Of a stretch of 64,000 nucleotides of DNA, positions 44,470 through 53,605 are shown in pieces (positions within the stretch are counted from its first letter, which is position 1; each line of letters starts with the position of its first letter). The stretch is taken from positions 17,216 to 81,215 of the forward strand of contig NZ_JAFCJT010000030.1 of NCBI RefSeq assembly GCF_018130785.1, given 5' to 3'. This DNA comes from Bradyrhizobium liaoningense (GTDB lineage: Bacteria > Pseudomonadota > Alphaproteobacteria > Rhizobiales > Xanthobacteraceae). Position numbers and translations under genes: made by a program. Below the pieces are notes generated by a model. The model searched no databases and was not told the DNA's origin. It saw nothing but the letters and a program-made list of their open reading frames with translations.

Positions 44470-45251
44470 CCACGCTGAAGATCGAGCAGGTCTCGCGAAC
44501 CTTCCCCGCGCGCCACGGCAATGCGCCGACGAGGGCGCTGGAGCCGACCGATCTCACGATCGGCAACAACGACTTCGTCACCATCCTCGGCCCCTCCGGC
44601 TGCGGCAAGTCTACGCTGCTTCGCATCGTCGCCGGTCTCGACCGTCCGACCAGCGGACGCGTCACGCTCGACGGGCGCGAGGTCACCGGCCCCGGCGCCG
44701 ATCGCGGCATGGTGTTCCAGTCCTACACGCTGTTTCCCTGGCTGAGCGTGCGCGAGAACATCGCCTTCGGCCTGCGCGAGCGCGGCGTGCCCGAGGCGGA
44801 GCGGAACAAGATCGCCGATGCCTTCATCCGCCAAGTCGGGCTGTCCGGCTTCGAGAACCACTGGCCGAAGCAGCTCTCCGGCGGCATGCAACAGCGCACC
44901 GCGATTGCGCGTGCGCTCGCCAACGATCCAAAGATCCTGCTGCTCGACGAGCCCTTTGGTGCGCTCGACAACCAGACCCGCGCCTTGATGCAGGAAATGC
45001 TGCTCGGGATCTGGGAGCGCGACCAGAAGACCGTGCTGTTCGTCACCCACGACATCGAGGAAGCGATCTTCCTCGGCAGCCGCGTCATCGTGATGAGTGC
45101 GCGACCAGGCCGGATCAAGGCCGAGATCAATGTGGACCTGCCGCATCCGCGCTCCTACAAGATCAAGACCACGCCCGAATTCGTCCAGCTGAAGGAACGG
45201 CTGGTCGAGGAGATCCGCACCGAGGCGCTGAAGGTTGCCGAACATGCCTGA
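44466..45251 (+). CDS. NitT/TauT-type ABC transporter ATPase
   Basis: The 261-residue ATPase shows Walker A GPSGCGKST, signature LSGGMQQR, Walker B ILLLDEPFGALD and the switch His (FVTHDIEEA). It starts at ATG 44466, overlapping the permease stop, and its own end overlaps the start of the M20 hydrolase by 8 bases. Confidence 0.94.
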   Translation: MTTLKIEQVSRTFPARHGNAPTRALEPTDLTIGNNDFVTILGPSGCGKSTLLRIVAGLDRPTSGRVTLDGREVTGPGADRGMVFQSYTLFPWLSVRENIAFGLRERGVPEAERNKIADAFIRQVGLSGFENHWPKQLSGGMQQRTAIARALANDPKILLLDEPFGALDNQTRALMQEMLLGIWERDQKTVLFVTHDIEEAIFLGSRVIVMSARPGRIKAEINVDLPHPRSYKIKTTPEFVQLKERLVEEIRTEALKVAEHA

Positions 45252-46476
45252 CACCAAGCCGCGTGCCGACGGGCAACGCGTTCTCGCCGATCTCAATGCG
45301 CTCCGCGCCATCGGTGCCTACAAGACCGGCGTGCACAAGCCGACCTTCTCCGAGCCGCACAAGCAGTCGCTGGACTGGCTGGTGCAGAAGCTGCCCGACG
45401 CCGGCCTTACCGCCGCGATCGACGGCATCGGCAATGTGTTCGGCACCAGCGCAAAGCCGGGACCGAAGCTTCTGGCGGGATCGCATCTGGAAAGCCAGAA
45501 CTACGCCGGCTGGCTCGATGGCCCGCTCGGCGTCGTCCTCGCGCTCGAAGCGGCCCGCGTGCTCAATGCCGATCCGTCCGTGAAGGGCGCTGTCGAAGTC
45601 GCCGCCTGGTGCGACGAGGAAGGACACTTTGGGCATTTCCTCGGCTCGCGCTCCTATGTCGGACAAGTGACCGAGGCCGACATCGATGCCGCCCGCGACC
45701 GCACCAGCGGCCGCACCATGCGCGACGCGCTCGCCGACATGGGGCTCTCGGGCCGCGCACGCATCACCGCCGAGCCCGGACGCCACGTCGGATATCTCGA
45801 GGCCCATATCGAGCAGGGTGATGTCCTCGAAAGTGGCAAGCTCGCGATCGGTGTCGTGACCTCCATCGTCGGCATCTGGCAATACCAGATCAATTTTATC
45901 GGCGAGCAGAACCACGCCGGGACCACCCGCATGGCGGCGCGGAAGGACGCCGGCCTCGCGCTGGCCAAATTCTGCATCGCGATAGACGAGCGTTTCCCTG
46001 CCGCCTGCGGACCGCGCACGGTCTGGACCACCGGCCGCATCACGCTCGATCCCGGCGCGCCGAGCATCATCCCCGGCGGCGCAGAGATGCTGTTCCAGAT
46101 CCGCGATGACAACCCCGCTGTCATCGCGCGGCTCGAAGAGCTGCTGCGGACCATGGCGGACGAGGCCAGCGCGAAGGGCCCCTGCACCGTCGCCGTGGAG
46201 AAGCTGCGTACCGGCGCTCCCGCGATGATGAACGCGGGCATTCAGGACGCAATTGAGGCCGCGAGCAAGGCCCTCGCCGATCGACGATCCATCCGCATGC
46301 CGAGCGGCGCCGGCCACGACGCGCAGATGCTTGCGACCGTCATGCCCGCGGGCATGCTGTTCGTGCCGTCGATCGGCGGCATCAGCCACCACTGGACCGA
46401 GAACACGGCCGACGCCGATATTGTCACCGGCGCAGAGGTCTTCGTCGACGCCTGCCGCCGTATCTTCAGTCGCTAG
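45244..46476 (+). CDS. M20-family amidohydrolase (N-carbamoyl-amino-acid hydrolase / allantoate amidohydrolase type)
   Basis: The 410-residue enzyme shows the dinuclear-zinc pattern of this family: GSHLESQNYAGWLDGPLG, CDEEGHFGHFLGSRSY, HIEQGDVLE, then the dimerisation insert with NHAGTTRM, and the final metal ligand in GISHHWTE. The first motif has SQNYAG where many family members read VPNGG. Such enzymes cleave N-carbamoyl, N-formyl-like or ureido amino acids. It is the last gene after hutF-hutC and an importer, and no hutG is in view, so it may hydrolyse N-formylglutamate or an imported N-acyl amino acid. That role is inference. Confidence 0.88.
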   Translation: MPDTKPRADGQRVLADLNALRAIGAYKTGVHKPTFSEPHKQSLDWLVQKLPDAGLTAAIDGIGNVFGTSAKPGPKLLAGSHLESQNYAGWLDGPLGVVLALEAARVLNADPSVKGAVEVAAWCDEEGHFGHFLGSRSYVGQVTEADIDAARDRTSGRTMRDALADMGLSGRARITAEPGRHVGYLEAHIEQGDVLESGKLAIGVVTSIVGIWQYQINFIGEQNHAGTTRMAARKDAGLALAKFCIAIDERFPAACGPRTVWTTGRITLDPGAPSIIPGGAEMLFQIRDDNPAVIARLEELLRTMADEASAKGPCTVAVEKLRTGAPAMMNAGIQDAIEAASKALADRRSIRMPSGAGHDAQMLATVMPAGMLFVPSIGGISHHWTENTADADIVTGAEVFVDACRRIFSR

Positions 46477-48986
46477 AACGACGTGCCGCCGCCGAACCTG
46501 AACTCCTGGACGATGTCGTACTTGCCCTTCGTGATCGGCACGGCATAGTCGAAGCGCAGCGGCCCGAACGGCGACGCCCAGATCAGGCCGACGCCGACCG
46601 ACGAGCGCACCGTGTTGCCGTCGTCATACTGCAAGCCGCAGGTCGGGCAGGCCTTGGTGTTGACCTCGCCGGTGGCCGACCACGAGGTCGGACCCTGGTA
46701 ACCCCATAGCGAGCCGGCATCGGCGTAGACCGCGCCCTTCAGCCCGACCTCCTTCGGCAGGAACCAGAACGGCATCTGCAATTCCATCGACGCGCCCCAG
46801 TATTTCGTGCCGCCGAGCGCATCGCCGCTCGCGCCCAGGCTCCAATAAGTGATGTCGCGCGGACCGATGCCGTTGGAGGCGAAGCCGCGCACGAGGTTCG
46901 GGCCCATCTGGAAGTGATCCAGCATCCGCAGATCCTGGTTGCCGAGCTTGCTGAGGAGACCGCCCTGGAGGTGGACCACGCTGACGATCTCCGAGACCAG
47001 CGGGGTGTAGTATTTGGTGTCCAGCGCGGTCTTCAGATAGGTGACATCGCCGCCGACGCCGGCGAAATCCTGCCGGAAGTCGACCAGCAATCCGTCGGTC
47101 GGATTCCTGGTGTTGTCGAGCGTGTTGTAGTTCAGGGTGTAGCCGAGCGCCGACGTCCAGGTCGCGCCGTTCGCCAGCTCTTTCCGGACCGGCAGGCTCG
47201 ATTCGCCGTCGCCGTAGCAGCCGTAGCCATAGACGCCTGAATCCGTGGAATTCGTCGGATCCACACCGCCCAGCACGTTCTTGATGTAGGCAGGCGTCGG
47301 GTTGAAGGCGAGCGAGGTGTTTGACGCGTTGTTGTTGCAGTTATTGTACGCGCTGGCGAGCGTGATGCTCTGCTGATAGAGCGAATAGCGAAGCTGGAGC
47401 GAAGTGTCTTCGCGCAATGCGAGGCCAATGCGCGGCGAGAAGCCCAGCGTCGTCACGCCGTAGCTCGTATAGCTGCTTGACAATTGCTGGCGCCAATAGG
47501 TGTCGAATCCGAGCGCCATCCGGTAATCGAGCAGATAGGGCTCGACGAAGGACAGCGATATGCCACGCGAATACTGTCCGTAGCTGACCGAAGCCTTGGC
47601 GTAGAGACCCTTTCCGAGCAGGTTGCGCTCGGAAATCGAGACTTCGGCGAGCGCGCCGTCGGTCGTCGAGTAACCGCCCGAGACCGAGAAGTCGCCGGTC
47701 GATTTCTCTTCGAGATCGACGATCAGGACCACGCGGTCGCTGGAGGAGCCCGGCTCCGTCGTGATCTTCACGCTCTTGAAGTAGTCGAGGTTCTTCAGGC
47801 GCCGCTCGGCGCGGTCGACCAGCGCGCGGTTATAGGCATCGCCCTCGGAGAGGTCGAATTCGCGCCGGATCACGTAGTCGCGCGTGCGGGTGTTGCCGCG
47901 AAGGTTGATGCGCTCGATATAGGTGCGCGGGCCCTCGTCGACGTTGAACACGACGGAGACCGTGTGCGCCTCGAAGTTGCGGTCGCCGCCGGGACGGACC
48001 ACGGCGAAGGCATAGCCGCGACGCGACGCCTCGATCTGCATCTCCTCTGTCGATTTCTCGACCGATTCGACGTTGTAGAGCGAGCCGGCGTTGACGCGCG
48101 AAAAGCTGCGCATCGTGGTCGGATCGAAGTTCGGAATGGAGGAGCGGAAATCGACTGCGCCAACGCGATACTGCTGGCCTTCCTCGATCTTGAAAGTGAC
48201 AAGAAATCCCTTCTTCTCCGGATCGTATTCGGTGAGCGCGGCCACGACCTGGACGTCGGCAAAACCGTTCTTGAGATAGAAGCGGCGGATCAGGTCGCGG
48301 TCGGCCTCGACGCGATCGGGATCATAGATGTCGTTGTTGCCGAGGAAGCTGAGCAGATTGCTCTCATGCGTCTTGATGACGTCACGCAGGCGTGAGGCAG
48401 AGAAGGCGCTGTTGCCGATGAACTCGACCGATTTGACGCCGGTCTTGACGCCCTCCTCGATCGTGAAAATGAGATCGACGCGCTGGCTCGGCTGCTCGAT
48501 GATTTCAGGCGTGACGCGCACGTCGTAGCGGCCGGAACGGCGATAAATTTCGGCGATGCGCAGCGTGTCCGACTGGACCAGCGCCCGCGAGAAGGTCCCG
48601 CGCGGTTTGGACTGGATTTCGGCCGAGAGTTGCTCGTCCTTGATCTTCTTATTGCCCTCGAACGCGATGCGGCCGATCACGGCATTTTCGACGACCGAGA
48701 CCACGATGCGCCCGCCGGCCTGGCTGATCTTCACGTCCTGAAACAGGCCGGTGCCGATTAACGCCTTGAGACCATCATCGATCGCGGGCTGATCGAGGCG
48801 TCCGCCGGGGCCCGGCCTGAAGTAGGAGCGGACCGTCTCGACCTCGACGCGGCGATTGCCTTCAACCACGATCGTCTCCACGCTCTGCGCCGCTGCCGGC
48901 TGCGGAAGCAGCACGATGGGAATTGAACTCGCAATCGACATACCACTCATCGCCACCGCGATCAGCCAGGCCCGCAAAACCGACAT
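46473..48986 (-). CDS. bamA: BamA-family outer-membrane protein assembly factor (isolated paralogue)
   Basis: The 837-residue protein has a signal peptide (cleaved near AAAQS), five POTRA domains (first at SVETIVVEGNRRVE, last at YIERINLRGNTRTRDYVIRREF) and a 16-strand barrel. The barrel has the loop-6 motif LVRGF and a terminal aromatic (GGGTSF). The ATG at 48986 starts the signal directly. Its 3' end overlaps the M20 gene by 4 bases tail to tail. The essential bamA normally lies among rseP, lpxD and fabZ. None are here, so this is probably an extra copy with specialised clients. A barrel loop contains paired Cys (CPTCG). Confidence 0.92.
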   Translation of the reverse strand: MSVLRAWLIAVAMSGMSIASSIPIVLLPQPAAAQSVETIVVEGNRRVEVETVRSYFRPGPGGRLDQPAIDDGLKALIGTGLFQDVKISQAGGRIVVSVVENAVIGRIAFEGNKKIKDEQLSAEIQSKPRGTFSRALVQSDTLRIAEIYRRSGRYDVRVTPEIIEQPSQRVDLIFTIEEGVKTGVKSVEFIGNSAFSASRLRDVIKTHESNLLSFLGNNDIYDPDRVEADRDLIRRFYLKNGFADVQVVAALTEYDPEKKGFLVTFKIEEGQQYRVGAVDFRSSIPNFDPTTMRSFSRVNAGSLYNVESVEKSTEEMQIEASRRGYAFAVVRPGGDRNFEAHTVSVVFNVDEGPRTYIERINLRGNTRTRDYVIRREFDLSEGDAYNRALVDRAERRLKNLDYFKSVKITTEPGSSSDRVVLIVDLEEKSTGDFSVSGGYSTTDGALAEVSISERNLLGKGLYAKASVSYGQYSRGISLSFVEPYLLDYRMALGFDTYWRQQLSSSYTSYGVTTLGFSPRIGLALREDTSLQLRYSLYQQSITLASAYNNCNNNASNTSLAFNPTPAYIKNVLGGVDPTNSTDSGVYGYGCYGDGESSLPVRKELANGATWTSALGYTLNYNTLDNTRNPTDGLLVDFRQDFAGVGGDVTYLKTALDTKYYTPLVSEIVSVVHLQGGLLSKLGNQDLRMLDHFQMGPNLVRGFASNGIGPRDITYWSLGASGDALGGTKYWGASMELQMPFWFLPKEVGLKGAVYADAGSLWGYQGPTSWSATGEVNTKACPTCGLQYDDGNTVRSSVGVGLIWASPFGPLRFDYAVPITKGKYDIVQEFRFGGGTSF

Positions 48987-49267
48987 TCCACACCTCAAGA
49001 GCACCTGACTGCTCTGAAACGAAACGGCTGTGGCCGTGGTGTGGCTTTGAGATTGCTGTACTGTTTCCGGTCGTTGAATTTGATTGGCGGATCAGCCACG
49101 TGGGGCCTGGCGCCCAGGACGGCCGCGCGCCCTTTCGACCTCGAATGACCCGATATTGCAGCCCAGGCGCACACACCCGAGGCGCGAGCATTCAGCAACA
49201 TCGCGCAACGCCCGAATTCTTTACAGGCGCCTAAGCTGGTGCGAGAGGCGACGAGTCAGGAATTCGC

Positions 49268-49651
49268 ATGGGGTATTTGCCGATGAACGCGCTTGTCATG
49301 ACCAGAGCGGTGCTGGTCGCTCTCCTCGCCTCCACCCTCACCGTCCATGCCGCAACGGCCGGCAAGCGCGATCGACAGCAGGCGACGCAAGATACCGTCT
49401 ACGAATACGGTCCGCGCGGCCCCAACCGTTCCTACCAGTCCGGTCCGCACACCCGCCTCTATGTGAGCAAGCGGTCGTGGCTGGATGGCGGGACCGAGGT
49501 GCTGCCCGGCGAGCGCAAATTCAGCGACTACGCGTTGCCGCCCGGGATCTCCTTCGCGCGCCAGAACAACAACCGGCCGCTCGATCGCCAGCCGTTGAGC
49601 CCCGACTCGGACCTGGGCGGATTTGCGCAGAGAATTCCGATTTCGTGGTGA
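49268..49651 (+). CDS. Small exported basic protein of unknown function
   Basis: The 127-residue protein has a signal peptide (cleaved near AATAG) and a polar mature region rich in Arg, Gly and Pro (YGPRGPNRSYQSGPHTRLYV...), ending FAQRIPISW. No family recognised; such proteins are common in Bradyrhizobium. The next gene is the integrase, so this is the last gene before the accessory segment. Confidence 0.65.
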   Translation: MGYLPMNALVMTRAVLVALLASTLTVHAATAGKRDRQQATQDTVYEYGPRGPNRSYQSGPHTRLYVSKRSWLDGGTEVLPGERKFSDYALPPGISFARQNNNRPLDRQPLSPDSDLGGFAQRIPISW

Positions 49652-49726
49652 TCGGTCTGCGGTCGCCTCGATGAGGGCGGCATCCGGGGCACGAGAACAT
49701 CGTGTGCCGAGTAAGCTGCTCCACAT

Positions 49727-49806
49727 CGTCATTGCGAGCGCAGCGAAGCAATCCAGAGTCTTTCCGCCGCGGCAGTCTGGATTGCTTCGCTGCGCTCACA
49801 ATGACG
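49727..49806. repeat. Large palindromic Bradyrhizobium repeat
   Basis: Arms of about 30 bp (starting CGTCATTGCGAGCGCAGCGA and ending with its near-complement CAATGACG) flank a 17-base centre. I recognise this as a widespread extragenic palindrome of the genus. Transcribed, it would form a long hairpin. Confidence 0.8.
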
Positions 49807-49908
49807 GAGTATGACGCGGCGGCTTCGCTCTTCCGGTTCGCATTTTGAATCTCAGACACGCCTTCGCATCCTCGCGGCGCATTTCGCCCGAGCTTTGCTT
49901 GATCTCTC

Positions 49909-50065
49909 CGCCCTCGAAGCCAAGAGGGCGCAGGGAAGGCCGGGTGCTGACCTCGCACCCGCGGTCCGCTGCGCGAAAGTGTAGCGCAAGGAAACCGCAC
50001 AGCAGCATACAGGTGGTGCCAATCACTCGGCCTTCCCTGCGCGATGGTTGGACGGCTTATGCCGT
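49909..50065. ncRNA. Multi-hairpin element, candidate structured RNA or dispersed repeat
   Basis: This non-coding stretch folds on paper into several stems: cgccctc/gagggcg (49909-49915 with 49924-49930), a 15-bp closing stem gcgcagggaaggccg/cggccttccctgcgc (49928-49942 with 50028-50042), gggtgc/gcaccc (49942-49947 with 49955-49960), and acggc/gccgt (50052-50065). The first and second stems share three bases, so two alternative folds are possible. I recall near-identical copies in other Bradyrhizobium genomes, usually mis-annotated as small genes. The strand is not determined. It lies just outside the integrase gene. Confidence 0.5.
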
Positions 50066-50236
50066 GCTCTCCCGGGAGCCGAGTTCCTTCTGGCCTCCCT
50101 CACGCTTGCGAAAGTCACCGGCACCGCGCCGGTTGACGCGACTGCCGCATCCGCAAAGCACTTGACCGTAGCAACGACGGCCAGGACAACACGTCTATAT
50201 TTTGGCATTCGGTGAAACACGCCGAAACTAACAAAA

Positions 50237-50258
50237 CCCTTTAAAACAAGGGCTTTTT
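50237..50258 (+). terminator. Intrinsic terminator before the integrase gene
   Basis: CCCTT, a 6-base loop and AAGGG are followed by CTTTTT. It would end rightward transcription coming from the structured element and isolates the integrase gene. Confidence 0.65.
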
Positions 50259-50394
50259 GATTACCCTGATGCGGGCTGTTTCAGCGGGCTTCACCAAAAT
50301 AAGGGCCCGGCCCTAAGCCTTTCAGCGTCCGCACGACAGACTGAAAGCCCCAAGGCCGAGCCCTTTGGTCCCAAGCCTTAGGAGCCGAAACCAC

Positions 50395-51795
50395 ATGCAT
50401 AGTAACATCACCCCCTCCCCCGCCGGCAAGCGGGGCCGCAATAGCAGCCTCATTCGGACTGATCGCATGTGCGAGAAAAGGGTCGCCCAGCGCGCCAAGT
50501 TCTACGACCGCAAATGCCCCGGCCTCTACGTCAGCATTACCGCCGCCGGGGTCGCGACCTTCTCGTTCAAGTTCACCGATCGGACCACGGGCAAACAGCG
50601 CACCGGATGGCTCGGCGTCTACAATCCCGAGACCTTCACGGTCGAGGACGCCCGTAGCAAGGTCTATGGTCTGAAGGGCATGGGCGGCAACGCGCTTACC
50701 CAGACCTTCCGCGACCAGAAGGCGAAGGCCGCGCAGAACGGCAAGACCGTCTCCGAGATCATCGAGGAGCGGATCGACTGGATGAAGACGCCCGTTCGCA
50801 AGCCGGACGGCGAGATGCGGCCCCGGCTGGAGGCGTGGGAGAACACCGCCAGCCATCTGCGCCGGTTCCTTGGTGCCCGGCTCGGCAAGAAGCTGGCGCG
50901 AGAGGTTACCAAGAATGACATCGCGACGCTGTCCAACGACATCGTCGGGGGTGAGTTCGGCAAGCCCTCGGTCAGCAATGCGCGGCATATGCGCAAAGCA
51001 GCCAGCGCCCTCTTCAATTGGGCGGCCGAGGCGGGCCGCGATTACGTCAGCGCGTCGCCCTGCGTCAATCTGCCGAAGCTCGATGCCGAGCATGCCCGCA
51101 CCCGCGTTCTTTCCGAGGACGAAATCAGGGTTTTCTGGCATGGCCTCGACGATGACGAACTGCTGGCGTCATGGGATCGCCGGACGCGGCTGGCGCTGAA
51201 ATTCGAGTTGGTGACCATGCTGCGGTCGAGCGAGTTGCTTGGCGCGCACCGCGATGAACTGTTCGAGCTCGACGGCGAGAACCCGCGCTTTGACGTGCCG
51301 CTCAAGCGGGTCAAGAAGCGACGGGTGATCCAGCAGCCCCTCTCCGATCTCGCTGTAGAGATCATCAAGGGAGCCTTGCGGGGATCGAACAAGCAATACG
51401 TCTTCGCCTCCCCGCTCGGCGATCAGCCGCTGCATCGCAAGGCCATGGCGGACGCACTGCGCGGCGACAACCGCAAGGGCAAGGTGAGAACGCCCGGCAT
51501 CTGCCAACTGCTCGGCCTCAAGCCGTTCACGCCGCACGATCTGCGCCGTACGGCAGCGACCTTGGCCGGCGATCTCGGTTTTGACAACGCATGGATTGCG
51601 AAGTGCCTCGACCATGCCGCGAGCAAGAAGGCCGAGATCGTCGTGCCGACCGTCACCGGCAAGGTCTACAATCACAGCAAGCGCATGAAGGAGAAGCGCG
51701 CGGTGCTGGAGGGCGTCGCGGTCGAGCTGCGGCGCATCGTTGGCAAGCAGACCCAAACGACACAAGCGGAGACCGGATTGCGGCTCTTCGCCTGA
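50395..51795 (+). CDS. Tyrosine-recombinase integrase
   Basis: The 466-residue protein has an N-terminal arm-binding domain of the DUF4102 kind (KFYDRKCPGLYVSITAAG...), a core-binding domain (about 120-215), and a catalytic domain with Arg277 (TMLRSSELLG), His381 and Arg384 (HDLRRT), His407 and Tyr425. All catalytic residues are present, so it may be active. The ATG at 50395 has an AGGAG ribosome site at slightly long spacing; ATG 50467 is an alternative. No tRNA lies beside it, so the attachment site is not evident. It marks the accessory segment to its right. Confidence 0.92.
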   Translation: MHSNITPSPAGKRGRNSSLIRTDRMCEKRVAQRAKFYDRKCPGLYVSITAAGVATFSFKFTDRTTGKQRTGWLGVYNPETFTVEDARSKVYGLKGMGGNALTQTFRDQKAKAAQNGKTVSEIIEERIDWMKTPVRKPDGEMRPRLEAWENTASHLRRFLGARLGKKLAREVTKNDIATLSNDIVGGEFGKPSVSNARHMRKAASALFNWAAEAGRDYVSASPCVNLPKLDAEHARTRVLSEDEIRVFWHGLDDDELLASWDRRTRLALKFELVTMLRSSELLGAHRDELFELDGENPRFDVPLKRVKKRRVIQQPLSDLAVEIIKGALRGSNKQYVFASPLGDQPLHRKAMADALRGDNRKGKVRTPGICQLLGLKPFTPHDLRRTAATLAGDLGFDNAWIAKCLDHAASKKAEIVVPTVTGKVYNHSKRMKEKRAVLEGVAVELRRIVGKQTQTTQAETGLRLFA

Positions 51796-51895
51796 TCACT
51801 TAACAGGCCGTGTCGGAGCCCGATCCAACGCTCTATCCGGCTTCGACGCTGTGAGTACTCTCGTCGGCGAGCCGCCGCATGCTCTAAAGATTGCA

Positions 51896-52117
51896 TCAGT
51901 GGAGCGAACCGCTGCGACTGGTGAGGAATTCCTTCGGATCGTCCACAGACTGATCACCCAATTGAGCGCTTATCCGCTCCAATCGTTGCTCTAGCTGTTC
52001 ATTGACAAGCATCAATGCCCTAAGCGCGCCACGCACGTCACCGTCACAATCGGCGACGATCTCGTCGATCGCTAATTCGTATTGATCAAGAAGAGAGCTG
52101 GTGTGCGAGCGTGACAT
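51896..52117 (-). CDS. Small hypothetical protein, helical and acidic
   Basis: The 73-residue protein (from ATG 52117) reads YELAIDEIVADCDGDVRGALRALMLVNEQLEQRL in its middle, two predicted helices. I recall similar small proteins (DGD-RGALRAL-LVNE-LE) in many Bradyrhizobium and Rhodopseudomonas genomes, so it is probably real. Function unknown. An upstream start at 52132 adds five residues. Confidence 0.6.
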   Translation of the reverse strand: MSRSHTSSLLDQYELAIDEIVADCDGDVRGALRALMLVNEQLEQRLERISAQLGDQSVDDPKEFLTSRSGSLH

Positions 52118-52304
52118 ACGAACAACATACAAGCAGAAATTGTTGCTGAAGCATTAATTGCGCAGCATCATCCCCGCTTTTCACAGGGAGGCGGGCTTGC
52201 GTCGGATCGCGTCTAGATTTGAAGTTCGGCGGCAAATTTACCGCGCTGCACATCAATTGCCGTGCAGACGTCCGAGACATTAAGCTAATCGGTCGGGGGT
52301 AAAG

Positions 52305-52505
52305 ATGTTTGAAATCTATTTCAATCATAAACATGATTTGCTCGTCTTAAGCAAAGGCTCTCCGATCCCGGCATTTGGTTCATCGATCAAATGGCGGAAG
52401 AGCAAGAAAAGAGTTTCTAAGGTCAGCGACGAGATTAAGTTGGCCGTTGAGAAACAAGGCTACTACGTTCGGCGCTTGCGGGATGCCAAGGTACGGACGA
52501 GCTGA
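52305..52505 (+). CDS. Small basic hypothetical protein
   Basis: The 66-residue protein (MFEIYFNHKHDLLVL...FGSSIKWRKSKKRVSKVSDEIKLAVEKQGYYVRRLRD) is lysine- and arginine-rich, and resembles small conserved Bradyrhizobium proteins I have seen. A GGGGGTAA ribosome site precedes the ATG. Function unknown; the basic helix may bind nucleic acid. Confidence 0.6.
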   Translation: MFEIYFNHKHDLLVLSKGSPIPAFGSSIKWRKSKKRVSKVSDEIKLAVEKQGYYVRRLRDAKVRTS

Positions 52506-52700
52506 GTCTAAAGAAACGGCACCGGCAATGCTTCCTCACCGCGCTTTCGAGCCTTGCGGTGTTTGGATGCGCGCCCCGCTAAGCGATCCTGTGCACGCTC
52601 ATCGTCAGCGAAGTTTTCAACCGTCCTGTTCGCGGGCGTGAGCTTGGCTACGGCACGCAATTAAGCGCCTAAGCGCCCCAAGGCGGTTCCTCTTGTACGG

Positions 52701-52901
52701 ATGAGGATCATGAAACGCCTTTTCAAGACCCTATTCTTCGCATGCGGCTCAGTCGGCTTGGTTCTGAACCTGATCTTTGTCATCGTGTCATTCACACGCG
52801 ACGCGCCGATCGAGACCTCGGCAATCGAGGCCGCGCTCGAAATGATCTGGGTCGGTGGCGTCACGTTCTTCGGGCTCGGTGTTCTGATCCTCGAAAACTA
52901 G
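52701..52901 (+). CDS. Small two-helix membrane protein
   Basis: The 66-residue protein has two hydrophobic segments (about residues 8-28 and 43-62) joined by a charged loop. ATG 52710 is an alternative start, but the GAGGA before it is only 2 bases away, so 52701 is kept. No family recognised. Confidence 0.5.
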   Translation: MRIMKRLFKTLFFACGSVGLVLNLIFVIVSFTRDAPIETSAIEAALEMIWVGGVTFFGLGVLILEN

Positions 52902-52932
52902 CGCTGTACCCCGGCAGTATGTCGTGAGCAGA

Positions 52933-53220
52933 TCACGTGCCCGAAAAAGCCCAAATGTTCATGGTGGCTATCCCCTCGCGTAGCTTCTTGATCGGAATGT
53001 AATCCGGCGAACTCCAGAATGCGTGGATCGCCTCCATGTCGGGGAATTCGAACATCACGACTGGCCGTTGATCATGTTCGCCTTCGAGTACCTCCACTTT
53101 TGCGCGTCTGGCGACAAGCTTTCCGCCGAAACTGGCTATGAACGGTACGACGGCTTGCACGTATTTCTGATACTGCGCTTCGTCTTTGATCGTGTTTTGA
53201 ACAATGAAATAGGCAGGCAT
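52933..53220 (-). CDS. DUF1330 family protein
   Basis: The 95-residue protein shows the DUF1330 ferredoxin-like fold: AYFIVQNTIKDEAQYQKYVQAVVPFIASFGGKLVARRAKVEVLEG and VVMFEFPDMEAIHAFWSSPDY. The ATG at 53220 follows a GGAGG ribosome site; a start at 53256 would skip it. The family is widespread, cytoplasmic and of unknown activity. Confidence 0.88.
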   Translation of the reverse strand: MPAYFIVQNTIKDEAQYQKYVQAVVPFIASFGGKLVARRAKVEVLEGEHDQRPVVMFEFPDMEAIHAFWSSPDYIPIKKLREGIATMNIWAFSGT

Positions 53221-53535
53221 AATGAGCCTCCGTTGGCAATGCTTCTGGCAGGTCAAGGCAGACAGATTAGCATGCCGGCAGGGAGCGTCTAGATGTCCCC
53301 CGGTAGGGTGTGCGAATGTCGGCGTCGCCGGAGGTTGGACCAGATCAAACGCGAACTGCGCTACTGGGCAAGCGATGTTTCCTTCGGAGAGCCGGTCGGG
53401 GGCGGCGCCGAAGTCTTATGCGGCTTTCGACCATCTTCGCCTGCGGGCCAACAGGCGACATTCGCAATGAAAGAGACCGCCAGACCGGGACGGCCTCCAA
53501 TCTTTTGCCCGGGATGGGGGATGAAGGTCGTCTGC

Positions 53536-53549
53536 TTGATCTAGGTCAA
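53536..53549. promoter_or_regulatory. FixK2/FNR-type box upstream of a membrane protein gene
   Basis: TTGATCTAGGTCAA matches TTGA-N6-TCAA. Its centre is about 63 bases before the ATG at 53606. Transcription starting some 41 bases downstream of the centre would leave a leader of roughly 20 bases, which is the normal class II activator geometry. The rest of 53221-53605 holds no gene I can support. Confidence 0.72.
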
Positions 53550-53605
53550 CATTTCCCCGCTTAAGCAGCGCTCGCGTTCACCGGGTAGATAACCGGAAGG
53601 GAAGT

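Noticed and set aside
49860..50394. A tRNA gene as integration target of the integrase
   Set aside because: I searched both strands for a T-arm (GGTTCGA) and acceptor end near the integrase and found none.
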